Below are positions 10,143 through 19,236 of a stretch of 22,033 bases of DNA, in pieces. Made by a program: the position numbers and the translations under genes. Location: contig BBXU01000448.1 in NCBI GenBank assembly GCA_001598975.1, forward strand, positions 1 to 22,033, in the 5' to 3' direction. Source of the DNA: Parachlorella kessleri (taxonomy: Eukaryota > Chlorophyta > Trebouxiophyceae > Chlorellales > Chlorellaceae). Under the pieces are notes generated by a model that saw nothing but the letters and a program-made list of their open reading frames with translations, was not told the origin of the DNA and did no database searches. Each line of letters begins with the position of its first letter. Within the stretch, counting starts at the first letter, position 1.

Positions 10143-13100
10143 TCACCGCACATTCTCCCGCAGGACTGCCCTCCCCCTGCCGCCGCCCTGCTGCTTGCCC
10201 GCTGCCTCCTCCCCCCGCCGCTCATTCACTGTCCGCGTTACGGTGGACACCCCGTCCACAAACTTGGTGCGGAAGATGACGTTAGCGTTGTTGAACATGC
10301 CCTCCTTGAGCGACACCACAATGAACTGCGACTGCGGGAAGTGCTGCTTGATCATGCGGCCGATGTTCTGAGTGTGGCTCAGGTCCAGAGCGGCATCCAC
10401 CTGCAAGTACAGGGGTGGGTAGGGCCTAGGAGGATTAAGGGCTGAAGAAATGGAGGGCAGTGTGCACGGGGAGGTCCTTGCTTTGGCTCTTACCACTGCT
10501 GGGCAAGCACCAGGCAAGGCAGGTGTGGCCTGTCGCAACAATTCGGGGCAGTTTCCCATAACACTCCGTGCGATGAGACATGCTACCATCCATGTCCACC
10601 ACACACTAGCAGCAGCTGGTGGGGTATGTTAGGGCAAGGGGCCTTTTCATGAACCCCAGGGGCCTGCGCTCACTTCATCCAGAATGTAGATGGGGGCGGG
10701 CTTGAAGAGCAGCATAGCCAGGATGAGCGACAGCGCCAGCAGGGACTTCTGCCCGCCACTCAGCTCGCTCAGCGACTCCTTCCACACGCCGCCAAAGGCC
10801 ACGCGCACCTCCAGCCCTGTAAACATGCAGTGTGAGGTGACTACCTCAGCCACTGGTAAGGCACAAACAGAACGCCACGTGAAGAGAGAGGCAAGGGTGG
10901 GCTAGGCACCCCAGTCCCTCACCAAGCACAGTGTATCATATGGGGGGACTCAGCAAGGAAACCCAATGCGATTCCTTACGCTTTGAGCTGACAATGTAGT
11001 GTGCTGCCAATGCATTTTGTTGCGTGACCTTGTGTGAGGTCGGCAAACCCCCTGTCCCACCTTAACGCACCCCCCCACCAGGGATCAGCACCGCCACACC
11101 CACCTTCAAGGAAAGAGCGGCCCTCCTGCGGTTCCAGCTTGGCGGTGGTGCCGGGCAGCAGCGTGCCAAAGATGGAGCCAAAGTCCTCGTTCACCTTGAG
11201 CCACGTCTGCTCCAGCGCCTCCCGCTTCTTCTCATCAAGCTCCTCGATCACCTGCAGTGTGCGGGCGGGGGGTCGTGGGGCCCAGGCATGTGCAGGCAGC
11301 AAGTTTATGCCAAGAGAAAGGGCCCCTGCAAAATAGGACAGGCAACGGCAAGACGAGGGTCCTCCTGAGCGACTGCAATATCAAATGCGGCACATGGGCG
11401 TTATGGTCAGCCCCCCTCCCCCACCTCCTCGCCGAGCATATTGTCCAATGGCCCTCTCCCTACCTCCTGGATCTTGCGCTTATCGTTCTCCACCATCTCC
11501 TTTTTCCGCCTCAGCTCCCCATACTCCTGGTCAGCCTTTTCAAACATTTGCATCACCTGCAGCCAGCCATGGGTAGCCAGATAACCGTTCAGATCAAGGC
11601 ATACTGCTTGCAGACCCACAGTGTGGGTTGTAGGGTTGTAGAGTAGACATTCCAGGGTTTATTTTGGGCAGTTGCTGACTCCCTGCAGGCCCTCCCCCCC
11701 TGGCCTGCTGTAGCCAGCCCTGCAAGCGTGAGCCAGGTGTCTATTACAGGCTTTCAGAGCTACTCACCCGCTTGTTGACCTTCTTAGAGAGTCCTTCCAC
11801 TGTCTCCTTGGCCTTGCTGTAATCCTCGAAGACCTGAGGGCCAGCAAGCGTTGGTATATAGGGTGTTAGAGGTACAGGTGCACTCTTGCAGAGCTGGGCT
11901 GCCTGGCATGCAGAACCCCCGGGGACGCATCTCTCCTTGCCAGCCTTGAAAGCAGAGACGACACCGGCAACCAGGACTATCAAGCAGTGGGGAATCCTGG
12001 GGAGCCACCTGCACCCGCAATACCTTCAAGCTGTGATGAGACTCCTCACTTTGCAACCCCTCCCCGCCCTCTCACACTTACCTTCTCAGGGTCCCGCGCG
12101 TTCCAGTCGTAGTCAGTGCCTGGCTTGCCAAAGTGGGGCTGCTCATCAGGGATCCAGGGATACTCCCGCTCTAGCTTGCGGCAGTGCTCTGCAGCCTCAG
12201 CAATACCCTTGCGCATGCCGTCCAGCCTGCAGCAAAATGAAGCCATTCCCCTCAGGGTGGCAGGTTGGGCGCACTCTGGCTGGGTTCGCCAGAGAGTTTC
12301 AATGTAGTAGTGGTCGTATCAACCCTTGCTGCCAAATTGCTTCAACCAACATCAGTATCCAGTACTAAGCTGCAGCCAACCGCCTAGCACGGTATCCAGG
12401 TCCACTCTACCCACTATATGTGCACCAGCCAACTTACTTGTTGCTGAGCCTTTTCTTCTCGACCGCAAGGTCCTGCTTCTTCTGCTCCAGCACCTGCCGC
12501 TCCTTGTTAGCAGCAGCAATCTCTGCAGAAAGCATGCAAGGCTATAAAGATATGAACTATCGCTGGCATAGGACCATCAACTTCTGCTAGGCTAACTGGG
12601 AAAGTTAAGCCTCGAGCAGCTGTGTAGGGAGTGCGGCCACTACCATACTCGGCCGCAATGGCCATTGGCAGACAGGGTATGCAAGATGCAGAAGCCCTCA
12701 CCCTTGTCGCACTCCTTGAGCCGATGTTTTAGCCCCTCCAGCCGTGCCGCCTTCTCATCAAACTGGGCCTTGCCCGCTGCCACAACCGCCGCCAGTTCAA
12801 CTACTTGCTCCTGGAGGTCTGCAGCACCAAATCAGGGCAATTTTATTGCTTGGGCACCAACTAAGGACCTGGTGATTCTTGCAGGCACGTGCTCACCCCA
12901 TGACAGAGGGTGGAAGTGGATGATGGCTGCAGCAAAGCTACCAGACCAGCATTGGCGGAAGAGGCTCAGCAAAATATACCCAAATGTGCTCTCCATAGCA
13001 GCGGTTATACAGAACTCATGGCGAACCTGCTAGGGCGGCTTTGGCTGCCTCCAGCTGCTCCCTGAGTGAGGCTCTCTCCCCCTCCGCTGCTTCAGCCTCG

Positions 13101-16100
13101 GCAAGGGCCGCCTGTGGGTAACATAAAGCCTCTGCCACAGTTAGAGGAGCCTCACGGGCAAAGGCTTGCCATGCGTGTGCTGGAACTTTCTTGGAGGCGA
13201 CAGCTTCATCACAGGTAAGGCTGAGTGCTTACCACCCTGCTTATTTACTTGTGTATGCAAGAATGCGCAACGAACATTTTCGCGCTCCCGCCATCTCCCT
13301 TTGTCACCCTCCAGCACCCCTCACCTGCAGCGCTGTCTGTTTGATTTTGAGCTCCTTCTTTGCCTTCTCCACCTCGCCCTTGGCCGCCTTGACCTTGTCC
13401 TTGGCAGACTTGATGCGCTTGTCACGGTCCTTGCCAAAGTTGGCAATCTCCCGCTCGAGCTCCTAAATACAGGCAGCATGCACTTCCCCATCAGCCGCGA
13501 CCACACAGCCCTGACTTTGCGGCCAAGCGTTGCCCACGCACAGTTTGCCTTGCAGGATCTTGCATTGTAAGCCGTCCAAACCACGCCATAGGAGCAAATC
13601 ATCGGCCTGCACAACAGGCTAGCCGGAGCCTTGCATACCACCCGAAGCCCTATCATACCTTGGCCGCCGCCACCAGCTCCTGCTTGCGCTCCCTGGCTGC
13701 TAGAGCCGCCTGCTGCGCCTGCTCCAGTTCCGCCTGGGTAGCTGCCGCCGCCTCCGCCAGCTGGTGGGCCTCACTGCCGCGGGCGCGCTCCTCTAGCAGC
13801 GACACCGAGTGCTGCTTCAGCTCCAGCTCCTGGCCCAACCTGCGCAGACGATGAGCTATGAAGTTGGCATCAATGGCAGTGAAAACAACATTTACTTAAC
13901 ATACTTCAAAACAGACGCCAGACAAGCTCCGCTTGCGTGTTTGGTGTAGTAAGCTGGTGGTGTGCTGCCTTACTGAGTCGTTGTTGGCCTGGGTCATGAG
14001 TGGCAACCCCGGCACCAGCAGGCATCAGAACAGTGTGGGCCAGAAGCGGTGGAGCAGGCTTCTTTCCCACACTGGTGGCCTTAAACTCACTTTTTGAAGC
14101 TTGCAGCTGCAGCAGACATGGCTTTCAGGGCCGCATCGCACTCCCGGACGGTGGCTTGCTTGGCTTGCAGCTGCTGCTCGGCCTCCGCCAGTTCATGAAG
14201 CCGTGCCAGCACTGCAGCCAGGAGGTAGCCCATGGAGCTAGCAGACATGGTTCTTTCTTCCAAACAATTGAATGATTGAACAGTAGGCTCAGACAGGGCT
14301 GAAGGTCAGTGGCAAGGTTAGTTGAAGAGACCATAATGAGGCATCTGACACAGGATTGCCACAAACCGTCACCCTGATTTAAACTCTCCTCTTTCACCTG
14401 AGCCGCCCTTGTTCCGCGAGCCGCCAGTGAGTGTGCCGCCAGGATTGAAGTCATCACCCTCCAGCGTGATGCACCGGGTGTTGACCTCCCGACTGAAGGC
14501 AAGCTTCTTGGCCGTGCCGGCGTCCTGCACCCCATGGCGGTCGTTGGCAAACCCTGGCACACACAAGCTGCGCTGGCCACACTACAACACGGTTCCCTCA
14601 CATCTGTCCAAGGTCAATCTTCATGCAGCACTCCGCTGAACAATCTTACACACTCGCTAGTAAAACAAAAACAAAACAAGAAGGAACTATTGGCTTGCTG
14701 ACCTTGCAGACAAAGACGCCCCCAAAGGCATACTGCATGGCCGCTGACAGCTCCTGGTCAAACCCAACCAGCTCCAGGGCCGGCTGTGCCTTATCACCAG
14801 CCATTTTGCGGGCAGCAGCCACGGCGCCTGGGTGCACATCCCTGGAAGAAACCTGCAGCAGTAGCGTAATTGTGCTGAACACTTGTAACTTGCCAGCACT
14901 GCCGCAAGCCGTACTTACAAAACGTTGAGGGGCGGCAAACTGGCTATTTGAAATCCGTCCCTGCGCTGGCCTCAGCCCTGGGCCTTGCATATGAAATGTA
15001 TGCGTCGTGTTACCTTCACCGGCTGGCTTACCTTGTTGAGAGGGATGATAGTCACACGGTTGCGCAGCTGACCGTTAGCCAGCAGGGACTTTGCGGTCTG
15101 CTCTGTGTCCACCACCACCTGGTACAGCTTGCCCCCTGCTGCCACCTCCAGGGCTGTGCTGGTGGCAGGGTCAGCCACCCGCACCAGCCGCGCCACCACG
15201 CCCTTCACCCGCGAGCGGTCAAAGTTGCGCTCTGGGTCGCGGTACTGGAAGTCGATGGCTGCAGTGGGGTCAGGCAGATGTTGAGGTGAGCAGGCAGGAA
15301 GTGTGATGTGTGTAGCTGGAACCGCCCAGGGACGTTTTAGGAGTTAGATGGCTACTCAGAAGTCCGGGTCTGCCGGATTGCCCGTGTTTGCCAGACCAAA
15401 GGCTCCGCTACTAGACCCTATATGCAGCATTCGCAAGTCTGCCAACGCGCCCAATTGCTACCGGGTGATAGCAAAGCACTGCTGAGTTGCTGAGCCGGTG
15501 CCCAAGGTAACAGGTCTCCTACCAGCCAACTGTGAGGCCAGCTCTTCCACGCGGTCCTTCCACTGCCGCGCATCCAAGCGTGCTTTCTCAGCGACCTCCT
15601 CAAGCCGCTGGGCCTCAGCAGCGTCATAGCCTAGCCCTGCCAATCGCTGCCTGTGGGGCCAGACGAAAGCAAAGACTTGGGGTTTCTAATGGTGGCGACG
15701 GTCCTGCCTGCTTCCGCGTAATGACATGCATTTTATAAGGGCGGTGGCAAGTTTGCTGATGATTGTCATGGACCCGCAGCTTTTTTGCAACCGATCTGCT
15801 GCTGCATGCACCATGCCTTTTCATTCAGACGACTAACTTGCCTTCTTCAGCGTTATGAAACTGTGCACCCCACCTGCACTGCTCGACTCCTGTGCGTTCC
15901 TTCTCCAGGTCAGACTGCAGCTTGCTGCCCTCCTTCTGCTTGGAGTTTAGCGCCTTTTGCTGCTCGCTGAGCTGCTTCTGCAAGTGCTTGATGCGGATGT
16001 CGGCTTGCTTGGCTGCAGCGTCGGCCTCAGTCTGCACGCAGGCATGTTGTAGCTGTGTGCCCACCACTTGCATGCAAGGGAAAGGGTGGGCACCGACGCA

Positions 16101-18842
16101 TGCCACTTTCAGGTCACACAGCAGGTCGACTGCTACGAGATCAAGGGGTGAGTTAAGCATTGGACATCCCTGGCCAACTCTGTGCTTCAAGGGTGTCCCC
16201 ATCCCATGCAGGTCACCTGCGCATTCTGTGCATCAGCCAGCCGCTCCTGAAGGCTCCTATTGGACTCATCCCGGCCGTCCCCAGCCTCAGCCCCAGCCAA
16301 CTCATTGTTGGCAGCATCCACAGCTGTCACAGCCCTGCAGTAAAGGGCGGCCCACTTGTCCACCGATCACCAGAGTGGGCATCAGGGGTGGCAGGCAGTA
16401 AATGCTTGCGAGTCTCAATATTGGAAGGCTCAATCACCGCACCTGGCACCGTTCTGATGCCATGCCCCTCCCTCGGACCCTGCAGACCTGTCATGCGCTT
16501 CCTGCGCCGCGTCACGGTCCTGGGTAGCTTGCTGCACCCGCGCCGCCATCTCCGCCTCGTCCAGCTCAGCCAGGCTGGCTGCAAGCTGGTCGCAATTTGC
16601 CTGCTCCACTCCGGCCAGCTCTTTGCGGTTGTTCCAGCTGCTGGTGTCCTTCACCAGCCTGCAGTGCAGGCAGCAGATGGCAGGGAGGCCATGGTATCCA
16701 GGAGGAGCAGGGGCTTTGTGTGCAGCTGCTGGTGCAAGCCGCGCGCTGCTGCATGTCAGTCGGGAGGATGGTAGCCTCCTGACAACGCAGCAACCTGCAG
16801 TGTGGCAGGTCCCTCTTAGCCGGGGAGCAGTGGTAGCACGTTCGAATGTCTGCTTACTTCTTGCTCAGGTCATCAACTTGCTGCATCAGCTCCTTGACCT
16901 CGCCACCGCTCTGCAGCTCCTTCTCGGTCTGCATCCCAGCAGTACACCAGGTTTCACAAGGAGGCACCCTTGACCCACTGGGGTCCCGCAGCACCTTGGA
17001 CAATGCTTTAATGTGATGATACACCCAAACAAGCAGCTCCGGCACAGCACAGCTATCATCCTACTTGGGAAAGCACAAATCACACCCTATGCTAGTCGCC
17101 CTCCATGGTCTCTCCAACAGCCGGGCAATACTTGTTGAGCACCCCCTGACATGACAATACACATCATCATGCCCGGCAACCATACCTGCAGGCCCTTAAT
17201 ATCGTCCTCCTTCTCTCTGACTTCAAGATCCATTGCCGCCACGAGGGCAGTAAGCTCATCCACACGCAGGGAGGCGGCCTTCATCTCACCTTCCCCCTGG
17301 GCCTGCAGCCTGCAGCCACCATACTTCGTGAGCAGCTCAGCCGCGTGGAGCCTGCCGGACCTCGCAACCACCGCCACAAGCAACGTAAGGCAGCCCGTAT
17401 ATTCAGGCTTCAGACAGTGCCCACTTCTCTTGGCTTCCTCTCCAGCTGGATATTCTTATACCAAGCTGGTAGGGGTACAGAGGGAGGCCCACGGGTAGTG
17501 CGAGACTCACTCCTGTGATTCCACATAGCGGAAGGCCACACAGAATCGGCACAGCTTATCCACGCTGTCACGCGCGCTCTGCCACTCATGGTACTGCGAC
17601 TTCTCCTGCCTCAGCTTGTCAAGTGCCGGCATAATGTCATCTTGAAGCACCTGCGGCAAACAGCCACCCCATTGCTCACAGTGTTTTAGCCTTGCATCTT
17701 TGAAAGCGCATCGCCTCATCTCATGGTCAATGCAAGGGAACTGGCGGGAATGTTCTCAGTCAGCCCTGCACGTGCCTTGGTGATCTCATCCAGCTTGATC
17801 TGCTTCTTCTCCAGCGTGCGCAGGGCAGCCTGCTTCTTGGACTCATACATCTTGGTGCCAGCGGCCTCCTCCAGCAGCCCCAGAATCTCAGGAGGCTTCA
17901 TGTTCAGCACCTGCAGGTCTCCAATGGTGGGGCCCGAGCTGCTTGGCCTCACAGACACATGTGACCTGGCGCCTCCATGTCTGGTCAAGCTTAGGAGTGG
18001 CAGCTGTGCAGGGTTAGCCGGCTGCTGGAACCCCTAAATTGTGGACATTGGAAGGCTCTCAAGCTTCCAATCCAAGTACTGCCGCCTGCTACAAATGCAC
18101 ATGTGCTTACCTTAGTGATGCGGCCTTGCATGATGAGGAAGTGGGGGTTGTTGACATTGAGCTGAACCGAGTGGAACAAGTTCTGCACCCGACTGCACCA
18201 GCAACAGACACTCCGCTAGAGTTCTTGCGCTTGCTCCTGTAGTTTTGCTGTGGCCCTGTCGTTCTTGCCTATGTACAAGCAGCTGGAATAAAGCTCATAA
18301 TATTGTCCCTGCGCCACCCACCTGGGCTCCGCTTGTTTGCCATTTATGAGGTACTTGCTCCTGCCCCCGATCACCAGCTGGCGCGTCACAGTGATCTCAT
18401 CCAGGTGCTCATAGCCCACAGGGCTCTTGCCAGGCCCCTTGTCCTGGTTGTCAAAGACTATGGACACTGTGGCCTTGGTGATACCGGCCTGGCCCTGCTT
18501 GTAGACCAGCTCCTGTAAGCTGTTGGCGCGGACCTGCAATCGTTGATGCGAGCGCAAGATGTTCACTAGGGCTGTTTGCTAGGTCAAGACCTCTGCAGAC
18601 AGCTGTGGCAGTCTGGTGGGCGACTGAGGCTGCTGTCGCAGCTATAGGCCTTGCTATACCCCTGAAACCCCCACCTGCTGCAGGTTCTGGATGCCCAGGA
18701 CGAAGCAGATGGAGTCCAGGATATTGGACTTGCCACTGCCGTTCAGCCCAGTGATGGCATTGAACTGGGAGTCGAAGCCTGGTATGCAGACGCGCTGTGC
18801 ATACGACTTGAAGCCATCAATAGTGATCTCCTTGATATGCAT
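10143..18842 (-). CDS. SMC2: SMC2 (CAP-E), core ATPase of condensin, complete
   Basis: Pairs with SMC4 and non-SMC subunits to form condensin, which compacts mitotic chromosomes by ATP-driven loop extrusion. Exons: 18842-18675, 18533-18322, 18192-18111, 17910-17776, 17650-17511, 17309-17186, 16928-16858, 16658-16488, 16334-16217, 16031-15874, 15650-15523, 15258-15032, 14852-14703, 14524-14398, 14211-14091, 13839-13659, 13462-13325, 13111-13027, 12818-12702, 12522-12438, 12226-12082, 11833-11768, 11556-11464, 11251-11104, 10816-10674, 10400-10143. The product is 1196 residues, the usual size. Walker [10 protein letters not shown] (32-40); Q-loop FLIMQGRI (Gln149); Ala/Glu/Gln-rich coiled coils (about 170-500 and 690-1010); hinge about 504-680 with [17 protein letters not shown] and TLTGGSR; signature LSGGQK (1082-1087); Walker B PIYILDE (Glu1111) and D-loop VDAALD. 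The ATG is the first after an in-frame TAA and matches the family start. Intron 4 is GC-AG. The start of exon 6 has an alternative acceptor upstream. Confidence 0.97.
17651..17775 (-). other. SMC2 intron 4, GC-AG type
   Basis: Exon 4 ends ATCACCAAG at 17776 and the intron begins GCACGT; it ends CGCAG before exon 5 (GTGCTTCAAG, 17650). Joining there gives KLDEITKVLQDDI, which aligns without a gap to human KLKEIKTILEEEI. The next GT, four bases on, would be out of phase. It is the only GC donor among the 49 complete introns. Confidence 0.85.
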
Positions 18843-18872
18843 AGCCTTCCGCTGCCTACCAGGCGGGTCTGG

Positions 18873-18880
18873 GCGGCAAA
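18873..18880 (-). promoter_or_regulatory. E2F-like site TTTGCCGC upstream of SMC2
   Basis: Reads TTTGCCGC on the SMC2 sense strand, 31-38 nt before its ATG, and matches the plant/algal E2F consensus TTTSSCGC exactly. E2F drives cell-cycle genes in plants and green algae, which suits a condensin subunit. A chance match somewhere in this interval is roughly a one-in-twenty event, so this is suggestive only. Confidence 0.4.
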
Positions 18881-19002
18881 ATCTTTAGTGCATGAACACC
18901 ATGAGCACAGGGAGCCAACAGTTGTGGTTCTACATACAATAGATAGAGCGAGGTGGCAAGCTATTGACTTCGAGCCTCCGAAATTCGCAGAAGTGCAACA
19001 AC

Positions 19003-19012
19003 CTTTTAAAAG
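19003..19012. promoter_or_regulatory. 10-bp perfect palindrome CTTTTAAAAG
   Basis: Self-complementary AT-rich decamer in the divergent interval, about 160 bp from the SMC2 ATG and 225 bp from the CGEP ATG. It could be a symmetric factor site or a weak TATA-like element; I cannot tell which. Confidence 0.3.
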
Positions 19013-19070
19013 CCTTTCCCCGTCAGCAACTCACGCGCAGCAGCAAGGCGATCATAAACGCCGTGGAAGC

Positions 19071-19162
19071 ATGGGTGGAGAGGGTGTTATCTAATGCAGT
19101 AAGCGCCTTCGGTTCATGCTGATCTAACTGCCCGGTTCTCAGCTTGAACACACTGCATGTGA
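19071..19162 (+). promoter_or_regulatory. Four short upstream ORFs before the CGEP start
   Basis: Four AUGs precede the main start, each closed quickly: MGGEGVI (19071-19094), MQ (19094-19102, its ATG overlapping the previous TAA as TAATG), MLI (19116-19127), and a bare start-stop ATGTGA (19157-19162). No other ATG lies between them and 19237. They matter only if transcription begins upstream of them, which the sequence does not show. Confidence 0.4.
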
Positions 19163-19236
19163 TCATTCTGGAATAGTAATAACATCATCGGAGTTCAAAA
19201 GTTTTCTTAGCTTTGCTGGCTGCCCTTGGCAGCAGC

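Larger units (their letters stand above)
18843..19236. promoter_or_regulatory. Divergent promoter interval between SMC2 and CGEP
   Basis: 394 bp separate the two start codons, so both promoters and leaders must lie here or overlap the genes. Contents: an E2F-like site (18873-18880), a 10-bp palindrome CTTTTAAAAG (19003-19012), and four short upstream ORFs on the plus strand (19071-19162). No clear TATA box is placed at a convincing distance from either gene, and the transcription starts are unknown. Confidence 0.6.

Noticed and set aside
9577..10146. 189-codon minus-strand open frame downstream of SMC2
   Set aside because: It begins at GTG, overlaps the end of SMC2 in another frame, and has no recognisable protein features.
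16160..16774. 204-codon plus-strand open frame inside SMC2
   Set aside because: Antisense shadow of SMC2 exons 8 and 9, with no independent protein signal.
17310..17383. SMC2 exon 6 starting at an upstream acceptor (adding [13 protein letters not shown])
   Set aside because: It keeps phase but inserts about 14 residues compared with plant SMC2; the acceptor at 17310 fits better. It remains a possible alternative.
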